Assembly: GCA_033239125.1 (NCBI GenBank)
Contig: BSWB01000005.1
Coordinates: 102,981,994-103,045,993, forward strand
DNA: 64,000 nt
Source of the DNA: Fagopyrum homotropicum
Lineage: Eukaryota > Streptophyta > Magnoliopsida > Caryophyllales > Polygonaceae
Direction of reading: 5' to 3'
Notes under the pieces: model-generated
The model's database searches: none
Seen by the model: only the letters and a program-made list of their open reading frames with translations
What the model was told of the DNA's origin: nothing
In this document: positions 43,884-54,568 of the stretch, one piece after another
Numbering within the stretch: the stretch's first letter is position 1
How the letters are laid out: each line of letters starts with the position of its first letter
Program-made: the position numbers and the translations under genes

Positions 43884-45253
43884 GCTAGGGGACTCTCTCT
43901 CCCACACTCTCTTACACACACATCATTCCATTGGTGGGTAGGCTTGGAGGAGAAGAAAACACTCTCATTTTAGGGGAAAGAGAAGAACAACATTTATCTT
44001 AGAGTTTTCATAGCTTTTGAGTGATTTTTTAGTGACCTTAGTTGAAGACACTTGCAAGGATTGTAAGGAACGTTTTGGACCTTCTTTTGAAGGGTTGTAA
44101 GTCTTGCTTAAACTTATATTCAGCTGGGTTTTCTTGTTTCTACTTGCTTCTTTTCTCTTTCGTTTCATTTTCTTGCTATGGAAGCCATGAATGTTTGCTT
44201 GTTGAGTTTGAATCTTAAAATGCATGTTGTTGGCTAAATAGTTGTGATTCTAGGGTAATAGAATGATGGTTATGGCTTGGACTATGATAGAATAGACTTG
44301 AATGTACCCTTGGATGATTTGCTTGCTCGAACCTAACCACTGTTGAGAATCACGGTCTGATCATACCTTTCCACGGTCGTGGTTTAGGATGATTTGCCCG
44401 TGGTTTTCTCTATTGTACTTGTATTTATAAATCTGAATGTTAGGATGTTAGATTGTTGAAATCCTAGTGTTTGTTAAGCTTAATCTAGCCTAGGGTGACC
44501 TAATGCTAGAAAACTAAGTGAGGGAAGAGACCTACCCGGTAATTCTTGACCTTAGATACCCAAGATGATGAACTCTAGGTAGTAGTGAGCCTCACAAGCT
44601 GCTATTGGACTGAGTCTGCTAGGATTGTTACTTAGGACTTGTCTTCCCGAGACTTACCCAGTAAGGAGAGGTTTGGCTCTTAGATAGCAATCCGGTTTGT
44701 GTAGAATTCTCAACCTTTGGCTCCTAGAGACTTACCCGGTGATAGGACCTTAGGTGCGGGATTAGTGGACCATGAGACCTACCCGGTGATTGATCTCATT
44801 TGAGAAACACCCCTTCCCAACATACCATAGCAAATCCAAGGATTGATTAGAAGCTTGAGTCCAATGCCATAACCGGAAGTCCTAACCCCTAGAATCCGCT
44901 TTTCTCTCTTTGATCACATATCTTGTGTTTGTGTTGCTTATTTGTGTTGTTAGCTTGATTTGTTAGTTTGTTTTATAATCTTGCATCATTTGTGATCTTT
45001 GTTCGATCACCACAAAAACCAAACCCAAAAATATCATGATTTTCATTTCTTTATTTCTTTCTCTTTTCTTAGACTAGATTTGCACTATCCATGATCACTT
45101 GCTTGGTTTGATTTCACCTTAGTCTTTGTGTTCGACCTCGGAATACTATCCTTGCTACAAAACGACCCATACACTGTGGGTTCGCTAGGAGTTAGGAAAT
45201 TATATCGAGTTATATATTGTAAGACTTTTGTGCTATACATTTCTAGCGTAACA
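43884..45253 (+). repeat. Remainder of the 5' LTR of element D
   Basis: It continues the LTR broken at 30916 and parallels E1 LTR 32905-34264, with GAGACYTACCCRGTRA boxes (about 44527, 44649, 44727, 44774). It ends CTAGCGTAACA. Confidence 0.8.
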
Positions 45254-45259
45254 AGTTTT

Positions 45260-45276
45260 TGGCGCTGTTGTCGGGA
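45260..45276 (+). other. Decayed tRNA-Asp PBS of element D, deletion joint
   Basis: TGGCGCTGTTGTCGGGA has two changes from the E1 site. It runs directly into ACTTACCCGGTGATAGG from the middle of the LTR. Confidence 0.75.
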
Positions 45277-45799
45277 CTTACCCGGTGATAGGACCTTAGG
45301 TGCGGGATTAGTGGACCATGAGACCTACCCGGTGATTGATCTCATTTGAGAAACACCCCTTCCCAACATACCATAGCAAATCCAAGGATTGATTAGAAGC
45401 TTGAGTCCAATGCCATAACCGGAAGTCCTAACCCCTAGAATCCGCTTTTCTCTCTTTGATCACATATATTGTGTTTGTGTTGCTTATTTGTGTTGTTAGC
45501 TTGATTTGTTAGTTTGTTTTATAATCTTGCATCATTTGTGATCTTTGTTCGATCACCACAAAAACCAAACCCAAAAATATCATGATTTTCATTTCTTTAT
45601 TTCTTTCTCTTTTCTTAGACTAGATTTGCACTATCCATGATCACTTGCTTGGTTTGATTTCACCTTAGTCTTTGTGTTTGACCTCAGAATACTATCCTTG
45701 CTACAAAACGACCCATACACTGTGGGTTCGCTAGGAATTAGGAAATTATATCGAGTTATAAATTGTAAGACTTTTGTGCTATACATTTCTAACGTAACA
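45275..45799 (+). repeat. Truncated 3' LTR of element D
   Basis: Nearly identical to 44729-45253. It begins inside a GAGACTTACCCGGTGA box and ends TAACGTAACA, followed by the GTTTA duplication. Confidence 0.85.
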
Positions 45800-45804
45800 G
45801 TTTA
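45800..45804. repeat. Target-site duplication GTTTA, right copy
   Basis: Matches 30457-30461. Confidence 0.85.
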
Positions 45805-46120
45805 TACCGATGTTGTAGATGTTCCTCAGGTTCATGATGTTGTTGAGTGATCCAGACGCTATGGCCAGTCGGGGTTCCCGTACATTATAGGACGGGATCG
45901 GGTTCATGTTTATGTTGTTGCTTTCCCTTTTGTTTTGAACTCGGTTGCGAGTCTTTTACGTTTTCTTTTGTTTAAACCTTTGGTTTTATATTGAGTTTTG
46001 GTTTTCATTCGTATGTGCCTTGTTGTAAGATCCGTTGTGTTGTTGTTACTTTGAGGGTCGGGACCCATTGTGAGGTCCTCGCCTGTAACGCTTTGGGTTT
46101 CCAAAATTTGGGGCGTTACA

Positions 46121-46209
46121 TACGCGAAGACTAAAAAATCATCTATCTTGGCAAAATATGAGTACGAACATCTAGTTCCGCAATCAATCCATGACTTGTC
46201 TAAAGTCAT
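46121..46209 (-). pseudogene. CACTA transposase N-terminus (Transpos_assoc-like)
   Basis: The minus strand starts MTLDKSWIDCGTRCSYSYF and continues KIDDFLVFAY. DKSW near the start and F-L-x-F-A are typical of the transposase-associated domain. It is interrupted by solo LTR-C and resumes at 28993 with no loss of frame. Confidence 0.7.
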
Positions 46210-48338
46210 TTAATATCAATTTCACCTATACATATTTACAAACATATATAAACTAGACATGTAAAAGTAATAATATATAAGTAGAATACAACGGTTTGCT
46301 TATACAACAACTAACAAATGATCAATGAGGGGAAAAACTAACTAAGAAGTATATATAAATATGTAAGTTTTATATGTTTGAAATTCATTGATAGAAATCA
46401 GCCGGTAAAAACTAGTTTCTAGTCATAACTTGAGGAAAAGAAAAGGTAAGATTTTCAATACATCTTCATTGATAGAAATAAGATGGTAGAGATTACATAT
46501 TCAGCACACCTTGATGTATTAGAAGCTACTTTACAAAATTAGAAGCTACTAAAAAGAGCACACTTTTGGTTTTTAAATTGTAACATTGGGGAAAAATGAT
46601 TTATTTTCCCAAGTATTTCAATCACAATTAAGAGAATACTAGGAATACCCGTGTGGTTGTTTATACTAGACCTAAGGTTTAACGTATGGAAATACATATG
46701 AGAGCAAGATAGCTATCTAAAGAATACAAGTCTGTTGCAGGCTCATGTACAAAATTATTGAAGCTAAATCTAAAACTTGTTACATAACGATCACTTTGCA
46801 AGTTAAGATCTGATATTCCAAAATTAGAAAATTGGGCCAGAAACGTAATGACCTGAAATAATTGGTCAAGATTATAAGGATTAAATTAAGACTACAGGTT
46901 TATGGACATGATTTTATCATCTACCTAAATAATTGCCTAAACAAGTAACGTACCAAGTAAACTAGTTGTTGTCTTACTTTGTATTGACATGTAATTAAGA
47001 AAGAAAGACATGCTACATCAGTATGATTTCTTTATGCATCTTTTTAAACAATTTGTGTGATGTGGGCAAAAGAGAATAGCATGAAAACTTATTTATTATA
47101 AAAGTCATTGATAGAAATCGGCCGGTAAAACTTTATTTATTTTACTGTATAGTTATGACTCCAAGTCCAATATTTTAAAGTGCAGAAAACACACTTTTGT
47201 TGTTGTCAAGATCATGAAAACTTACAAAAAAACAAGTGGATAAAAAAAAGAGCACACCTTCATGTATTAGAAGTTATTGTACAAAATTATGAGCTACTGA
47301 AAAGAGAACATTTTTTGTTTTAAAATAAAAACAACATGAAAAATGATTTGTTTTCCCAAGTATTTCAATCACAATCAAGAGAATACTAGGAATACCCGTG
47401 TGGCCATGTATACTAGACCTAAGATTTAACCATTTGGAGATTCATATAAATAAAAAGGACATCTTATTTTAATACTCTTTAGTCGTTAGTCTACTGCTCT
47501 AGATGGTCAACCATTTGTAGCTGCTAACTTAATAGTATGTAATGGGTTTTTAGATTTCATTAGACTAAATCCAAACTTTCTTATTATTTTTTCAGTGAAG
47601 GATTACCTTTAGATCCCATATCCCCCTTGTATACCTGTTGAAAACCGAAACAAATAATCAATTTCTTGCTTTAGCTTTCAGAAATATACTTAATGTTTAC
47701 TGCAAAAGAAATACGGAAATTCTGTAATAATAGATCTAAATTTGTGCTATAAATAATCTCTAATACCCATGAAGTTGGAGGGGTTTGTGAGGTGACAGTG
47801 GTTTGTGCTCGAGCTTCCTTGGTATGGGTTCATTAGGAAGATTTTTTTCACAATGAGTTCTAGATGAGAATCAGAAACGGTCTTTAACAAAAAAAAAAAC
47901 AAAAATCACAAACAAAGCAAGGAAGAGACGAAAAAGAGACAAAGATCATATACCTTCGACTGAGGAGCAGCAATGGTGGAAGGGATTGAAAACCGTCAGA
48001 ATGAGGAGCACCTATGGAAGAATTGTGGAAGAGATGAAAAGGATAAAATTTTTAGGGCTAATCTGAAACTCAAATTCCAAAAAGAGAAGAAGGACTGGAA
48101 TTAGAAACAACAAAAATCACACAAAAACAAGGAAGAGACGAAGAAGAGGCGAAGACGAGATACCTTTGACCGAGGAGCAACAATGGTGGAAGGGATTGAA
48201 AACCGTTGAGGAGCACCTATGGAAGAATCGTGGAAGAGATGAAGAGGTTTAACGTTTTAGGGCTAATCTGAATTTTCCCTCTTGTATCCAAAAAAAGGTA
48301 AATAAAAGTAGAATTATTACTTTCCTTTTTTTATTTAC
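46210..48338 (-). other. Upstream region of the CACTA transposase, no gene recognised
   Basis: AT-rich. It has a direct repeat of about 320-350 bp (about 46380-46700 and 47105-47452; shared words GAAATCRGCCGGTAAAA and AAGTATTTCAATCACAAT). A second near-tandem repeat of about 175 bp (about 47940-48115 and 48120-48290) contains CAATGGTGGAAGGGATTGAAA. I cannot identify a TnpA-like gene. Confidence 0.6.
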
Positions 48339-48608
48339 GGGCCTCTTTTTTTGTTACGCTCAACTTTGAGCCGCAATCTAGGATTTTTGCGACGGTGATC
48401 AAGAGACGACGCAAAGGCAATTGTTTTAACGACGGCACCTAAACAGTCTCTCAAATCGATGTACAATTCGCGACGGGAATGATTTTGCGGTCGCAAACTA
48501 AACGACCACACTTAAAGTCATCGCCATGCTCGCAAAAATTGTTCATTGGCGTCGGGAAACCCATCCCGACGCAAATCTCAGTCGCAAAACTAATGATTTT
48601 TGGTAGTG
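48339..48608 (-). repeat. CACTA right terminus with subterminal repeats
   Basis: The complement of 48595-48608 is CACTACCAAAAATC, a CACTA terminal sequence. Inward there are several GCGAC/GTCGC words in both directions (GCGACTGAG, GCGTCGGG, CCCGACGC, GCGACCGC, CCGTCGCG, GCGTCGTC, CCGTCGC), as in subterminal transposase-binding regions. It is followed outside by taa. Confidence 0.85.
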
Positions 48609-49821
48609 TAAGAATGTTAAAATTTAGGGGTATGGGTTCTAGAAGAGAGGGATAGCGTTTCACAACAACTCCAACAAGAACACAATGGTCATTCTTGAAA
48701 ATTACACTCAAACCCGACTTGTTAGCATGAGAGAAATGTTTGTGTTTTTTATTTTGATACACCCAAGTCAGTGCCCAATAGGTGGCGCTATTCAGTGTAG
48801 TCTTCAGCTAGCCTTCGAAAACCATCTCTCAAAATGCTCACGTTAGGGCATTCATCGGTGAATAATTGTAGTTTCGGAAAATCCATGTGTTAAGGATGAA
48901 GTCTCCTACAGTAGCAGGTCCTCCAGAATCCAAAAGGGAATAAATGATATTAGGAATGCTTCTAGTGTTAGGTGCCGAGATTATAGAAAAAACAGTGGAT
49001 CCCCACCACACTTCACTAGTGTAAAGTGGTCGGACTGAAGAGCGACGGCGGTGGGGTAGATTCTGGCGGTGAGATCTCCTCCATAGAGAGAGTGTCAGGT
49101 CGAACTTAGGGAGGGAGAGTGAGATCTGAGAAGAAGAACGCTAAATTGAGAAAGTTCGCGGTTATTTGGGTTCAAAACCCTAACTTTAAATAGTAAAAAA
49201 AAGTTAGGAATATATTTACTAAATGTGTTAATGATATGAGTTACTTAGTAAAGTAAAAATGATAAAAGGCCTACTTATGTAAACTTGGCCTTCTTTTAAT
49301 GGTAAGTGACACACATTAACAAATGTAGTATCAATCTCCTATGGTATAACCAACCAATTTGACAGTTAGAATTCACATATTTTAAAGGTTATTTGATAGA
49401 ATATTAATATAAACTTCACTTATACCCCACACACACACAAAGAATTCTTTGATAATCAGACTTCTACGAGTACTTCTATGAGTATTTGATATAAAGAAGG
49501 ATTTGACATTAAGGGTCCGTTTGAAAAATAAGAGTTTATTGTGGTTGAAGCTTAAATTTATTGTAGTTAAAGCTGATTGAACTAGCTATTTTTTTATAAG
49601 TTTGTCGAGGGTTTGAGAACTACGAGTTTATCGTAACTGATATAAGCGTAAAATTACGTAAAAGGGCTCCATTTATACTATATTGTAATTTTATTTTTTT
49701 AGATAGTAAATTGAGATTATAGTTAAGCATTGTTATAACAACTTTGATATTCTATAATAATAAGCGCAAATTTGGTAACTAGCCCTTTTTAAGAAACCAT
49801 TAAACTAATTAGTCTTTTATA
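48609..49821. other. Flanking sequence between CACTA and E2, unrecognised
   Basis: A minus-strand stretch (about 48950-48610) reads plausibly as protein in parts (SATYWALTWVYQNKKHKHF; VVVKRYPSLLEPIPLNFN) but contains stops, and I do not recognise it; a decayed host gene is possible. 49130-49821 is AT-rich with no gene seen. Confidence 0.35.
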
Positions 49822-49857
49822 TGTTCTTGAGTTCCACGGCCGTGGAACTCAAGAACA
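49822..49857. repeat. 36-bp perfect palindrome at the broken end of E2 3' LTR
   Basis: Each arm is TGTTCTTGAGTTCCACGG and its complement, with no spacer. Confidence 0.9.
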
Positions 49858-50848
49858 AACCGTAATTTAGGGTGTCGTCGAGGTTTCTCACACTCTCAGG
49901 GTCTAATCTGTTTACGATCGATCTCTCATCATCTAAACCACAACTATCAACCCTTCACCTTAGAATTGCTTAAGGGTTTTAGCCAATAATCCTAGTCATT
50001 GAATCAAATATCAATTTAAGAAGAAAGAAAGATAAAAACCCTCAAAAACTCAATAATCAATCAAAGTCAATCTCAAATCAGAACAATAAAGTAGTATGTT
50101 TAATGAATTCAAAATATGGAACAAGAATCCTCACAACAATCTTAGGGAACAATGAAGAACGGAGTGTCAATCCGTCTCTGAAAGCAAAACCCTAAGAAAA
50201 CCTCCAAAGTACGCAATCTTCAATATCGCGTCTTTCACAAACCACACTCCAAAATCTCCGATCATTCGTCTCGACTCTCCACCGAGTTGCAAGCGCTGGT
50301 CAAAATGAAACCTTAAGCGACCGTCCACAAAACTCCCTTCTCAAGCCTTCTTATAGGGCGAAATAGGGTTACGAGAAAAGCCCAATAACCGTCGCTGACG
50401 TGGAAAATATGACACGTCACTTCGTCATGGAAATCACGGTCTAGTACAAGTTTCCACGGCCGTGGTTTAGGGCGTGGAACTTTCTGTTGTGCTCCAAATT
50501 CACTCTCCACGATCCAAGGCCAAGTCCACGGCCGTAATTTAGGGCGTGGAAGTCCAAATCCTTTGTGAAAGCCTTTATTTCGTGATGTTCTTCATTCATG
50601 CTCCTTCCTTAGCTCCTCCAAAGCATCTCCTTGACATCTAGCATGATCAAATACTCCTTTCCTTCCACATTTTGCTCCGATTCAAGCCTTTATTTACCTA
50701 TAAACAAAACAAAGCTAGTGCAGATCTCAATATCGACAAAGTGGGTCAATGAGCTCACAATTGCTTCAAACTCATATCCATGTACACATAAAAGAGGGAA
50801 AAACAATCAAAACAAGTGCCTAAAATATAGTCATATTTCATGCTAACA
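49822..50848 (-). repeat. Truncated 3' LTR of E2
   Basis: It runs to CATGCTAACA at 50848. The counterpart of 62270-62870 of the 5' LTR is missing, and the break lies at the outer edge of the 36-bp palindrome. It retains about 430 bp (50325-50800) that the 5' LTR has lost, with palindromic modules at 50454 and 50525. Confidence 0.85.
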
Positions 50849-52270
50849 AAATTCCCCATACTCGTCACTTGCTTGTCCCCAAGCAAGGTTTTCAAAAGCT
50901 TAGAGCATAAAGTAGAATGAAATATGAATGCAAAACAAAACAAAACAATCTTTTTGGTAATGTGCTTCTAATCCATAGATCATCCTCAAATCTTGCTTCA
51001 TTCATCCTTGAAAACGTTCATACACATAAACTAAAATATGCAAAGCAAAGGAACATCATAAATTGCATAAACTTTAAGACAAACATCATAGCCTTCAAGC
51101 ATTGTCAAAATCAAGCATGTGAAACTTCAATTTAGATCACCAAGTCAAATAGCACTCTTATGATCTCAAGGACTTTCAAGTAAGGCCAAGAATACGGAAA
51201 AAGTGGGAAACTTGCAAAGGAATGTGGCGTATGAATCCGGGAAGAAGGAACAACACAAACTCTTTTCTTTTCACCATTTGAACTAACCACCAACTTAGAG
51301 CTTTGCTCTAGACTTTTTGCACATAATTTTTCGACTTTACTTTTGCGGTTATGGACATCGGTGAACAAAAACCGAAGCCTAGGAGATTGGCGTTTCTCAA
51401 TTTTGAGATGCCTCAAACCCTTGATGCACATACCATAATCCGTTAGGAATATCGCTCAATCCGACTTTGGCAAGACACAAACACCCGGCTATGTGAATGG
51501 TGTCGAGTTACTCATCATCATGATTGACTTCCCCAAACCTATTTTCTACACTGTGAATTCAAATAATTGCTTTCATGACCCTCCCACATCAAACATGCCA
51601 AAATCAACTCTTCCTAAATCCCGGATAGGTAAAGGAGGCAAATATTTTCATTGAGGGGCTAAATAATCAAAGAAATAAGTAAGAAAATTGAGGTGCCTTA
51701 ATCATCTCACAAAGAAGTATAAGAACTTATATTGTGATTTCAACCTTCATTTCTCAATATGATTTAGATAAAAACTTTTACATTATGAAACTTGCAAGAA
51801 AGGATAAATAACATACTCAATCTCTTCACAATTCATAATTCAATTCAAGCATACAATTGTCATCAAAAACTCATTCCACAAGTAGATTCATCATAGAAAT
51901 CATCTCTAATCTTAGAAGCACAAAAATTTTTAAAACTTTCATATTTTTATGGGTTTTTCAAAGCCTTTTTCATGCAATGCAATAATGAAATGTGTAACAA
52001 TAAAAGGAAACATGCAAGTATTCATAGACATAAGCAAACAAAGTGAGTCGAGTTATTACAAACAAGAGTCACACCCCACCCCATACTTGACATACACATT
52101 GTCCTCAATGTTCAAAAGAAATAAAGAAAGAAAAGGAACAAAGGAACTCACTAATGGCGGTGGAGCGGCTCTAACCGGCGGATCATCTCATCATCATCAC
52201 TATGAAGGAGGCGGCGGGAATAGATAGAAGTCGGAGCTGAAAGGCCTCCCAAACTGTTGGCGGTAGACGT
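50849..52270 (-). other. 3' noncoding region of E2
   Basis: PPT complement CCCCATACT at 50854-50862; terminal hairpin (50868-50887: CTTGCTT, loop GGGGAC on the minus strand, AAGCAAG); conserved block (51406-51513); internal hairpin ACATT-GAGGAC-AATGT (52096-52111) followed on the minus strand by AAGTATGGGGTGGGG. No gene. Confidence 0.75.
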
Positions 52271-53735
52271 CCCTCAAGATCCGGGCGTTCTCCTGGCGCT
52301 CCACGTCATGAGCCTGCTGATGGACCTCTCTAAGTCTCCTACTCTCCTCGAAAGGTCATCTGCCCAATCTGGAAGTTGTGAATACCAAGCTGGCGGTTGG
52401 CCATACCATGAAGGCGCATCTTGAGGAAGAGTCTGTGCCACCGATGGATGATCATACCATGGAGGAGGAGCTCCCATCTATGGCGGTTGTGCTCCATACC
52501 AAGCAGGTGGGGTCTCCATCCACGTCGGCCTCTCACTCACACTAGCCCTGCGTGAAGAAGAAGAACCGGAAGGTCTAGACGGGCAGGGGGGATCTCCTAG
52601 GCGACTCCGGGAAGTCGTCCGGCTGATCCGGGAATATGCCAAAGTCATGCTCAGCGCCTCCTGCATCCTGATCATCTCCTCCTCCCATCTCCTCATCATC
52701 ATCCTCAGCTGGAACGTCATCCGGCACATCTGGAGGAGATATAAGTCTATTGGCATGCATCAGTACGAAAGTCTCCTTCCAGTTGTGACGGCCTAGCATG
52801 ATAGAATACTTGGGAAGCCATGGAATGCCCCTACCACCTCTCTCCTCCCAAGGCATGGTTGCGGTAGGTGAAGCACGGTGGCGGGGAAAGATGATCTCTC
52901 TAGTCATAAGCCCATTGAGACCCAAAGGTCTCACCGCTATCCTAGTGCAAGCGGAGTAGCCTAGCCCAGCTGGTTGGCGATGTGAGTCACCATACCCCAT
53001 AGCCTATATTCCTGGCCCTTTTGTTTTTCAACTTACTAATGGTATAGGCTAGTAGGGTGGCACAATCTGCGGGAGTACCGGTGAGCATGCAATAGAGTAG
53101 GAAAAGTTCATCGGTCTTGATCTTTTGTGGTGTTTTGGTCCTAGGGAAAAGGCATTCTGAAAGGACTCTGTGGGCTATCTTCAAGGCTAAGTGGTATATG
53201 AGTTTAGCCTTGGTGTCGGCCGGTTGCCAACGATCCTCACTAGCATAGATCATAGCAATATCTTCCCAAAAGTCTTTAGCATACACTCCCCCGGGAAACC
53301 TTCCATTAAAACTCTCACGAAACCCAAAGAAGGTTCCAAACTGGATTATGGAGAAATCATAGTTTTGCTCCATTAACCTAAAAGAAATCGTTCGGTTAAC
53401 GGCGCTATGCTCAAAGGAAGTTACAAAATCCCTTATTATCTCCTCATAAGCATCTTCCCTAATGGCAAAGAAGATGATCAATCCGGCTCTATCCAAGAGC
53501 CAAGTCAAATCATTCACTACATTGAGCTTTTCAAGCTCCTTTAGGACAAGGTACCTAGGACCTATTATCGGTCTCTTTGAAATCTTTTCTATGCCTCCTT
53601 CATAATCCTCATGGATTCTAGGGATTCTAGGAGGTGGTGGTGATGGTGATTCACTAGGAGGGGGTGGGAGGAAGAGAAACTATCACCTTTCTGCTTCTTG
53701 TTCCTACTTGACTTCCTTCTAAACATTTTTTCTCA
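52271..53735 (-). pseudogene. ATHILA ORF-1-type gene downstream of integrase (E2)
   Basis: Athila elements often carry an extra gene between pol and the 3' LTR, sometimes called env-like; its function is not established. From about 53735 the minus strand has a basic start, a frameshift near 53650, then GPRYLVLKELEKLNVVNDL, LLDRAGLIIFFAIREDAYEE, SFRLMEQNYDFSIIQFGTFFGF and LYCMLTGTPADCATLLAY, matching ATHILA ORF-1 (PF03078-type) order. A second frameshift lies at about 52990. The C-terminal part is acidic (52640-52720) and ends with repeated W-Y-Pro motifs (PPAWYGAQPP, PPPWYDHP, PSWYGQPPAWY) and a short coiled coil. I see no signal peptide or membrane segment. Confidence 0.7.
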
Positions 53736-54568
53736 ACAACAGAAAAAACCACGGTCTGTTCTTGGAATTCCACGGCCGTAGAAATGTACGGACCCGTGGA
53801 TTTGCCCTCTCTCAAAATTCAACAGATTCACACCAAATTCAACAACCATATCCCTAGACTAATTTTAAATCCAATTTCGTCCAGTTCTCCTAAAATCTTG
53901 CAAGGAAATTGAACCAAATTGACCAAGAAGAGAATAGAGAATAAAACCTAGGTTTGGATTTGAAAAATCCAAATTCCTTCTCCAATGTCGATTGTTCACT
54001 CAGTTTGATGCTTGGATCTTGTAGATGATTGAAATGCTCCACTTTTGGTTGAAGAATCGATTGAATCGGACTCCGAACGAAGAATTACGGGATGAGGGAA
54101 GTGGTCGGCGATTTGGGCGTGGTTCTGGGCGTGGAAGGTGAGGATGGATGTGTTTTTGAGAAGGAAAGAAGGTTATATAGTCCCCGTAATTTTTTGGAAA
54201 GTCACGGTGACTCGAGGCATTCCACAACCGTGGAAATGTACGGACCCGTGGATTTGCTCTAAAGCAAAAAATCAATTACAATACCTTGGGTTACTTCCAC
54301 GGCCGTGGTTTTGGGCGTGGAAGTCTCTGTTGTGTGCCAAAAATCCAAGTTTTGTCAATTCTTTCCAACTTTTTCTTCCTTCCTTTGCCCATTCCTTATT
54401 CCTGCATCCAAAAACATAACATACCGGGAGGTATCGAGGGGAAAACAAAACAAAAAAAACTAAACTAAACTAATCTAAGAAAGAAAAACAAAAAAATCAA
54501 TTGCAATACATTGGGTTGCCTCCTAAGAAGCGCTTTGTTTTGGGTCCGTAGCTAGACCGTTCATGAGT
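53736..54568 (-). other. Spacer between integrase and ORF-1 in E2
   Basis: No gene. It contains palindromic modules at about 53769, 54226 and 54297 (two share the word ATGTACGGACCCGTGGATTT) and, just after integrase, the AGGCAA-loop hairpin (54511-54526). Confidence 0.65.

Larger units (their letters stand above)
30462..45799 (+). mobile_element. Element D: Athila reduced to LTR, PBS and part of the second LTR
   Basis: The 5' LTR is 30462-30916 plus 43884-45253 (TGATAACGTG...GCGTAACA), interrupted by solo LTR-A. A PBS follows (45260-45276). The sequence then runs straight into the middle of a second LTR copy (45275-45799) ending CTAACGTAACA. The whole internal region and the U3 of the 3' LTR are deleted; the joint shares GACTT. 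It is flanked by GTTTA on both sides. Confidence 0.85.
28994..46120 (+). repeat. Solo LTR-C (own sequence 28994-30461 and 45805-46120)
   Basis: It starts TGTAAGATCCCAATTTTCACC and ends GGGGCGTTACA. Flanks are tacac (28989-28993) and tacgc (46121-46125), four of five matching, as for an old duplication. It resembles the Tekay-type LTR in layout (GTAAGTCC-TTGGACTTACTTAGC; GTCGGGACCCATTGTGAGGTC), so it is probably a diverged chromovirus LTR. A deleted Athila sits inside it at 30462-45799. Confidence 0.8.
13033..48608 (-). mobile_element. CACTA (En/Spm-like) transposon in four pieces
   Basis: Transposase pieces on the minus strand lie, in gene order, at 46209-46121, 28993-28935, 27530-26785 and 13834-13033. 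Each gap is filled by retrotransposons. The right terminus is at 48608, where the complement begins CACTACCAAAAATC, followed outward by taa (possible 3-bp duplication). The left terminus is missing. Removing the solo LTR at 13835-26784 with one ACTAG copy restores the reading frame, and removing 28994-46120 likewise restores it around Transpos_assoc. Confidence 0.85.

Noticed and set aside
48451..48762. 103-codon minus-strand frame as a gene
   Set aside because: It runs across the CACTA terminus; part may be a decayed host gene, but no family is recognised and stops lie upstream.
49513..49785. Possible MITE starting GGGTCCGTTTG and ending CTAGCCC
   Set aside because: The inverted ends match poorly after the first few bases and no target duplication is visible.
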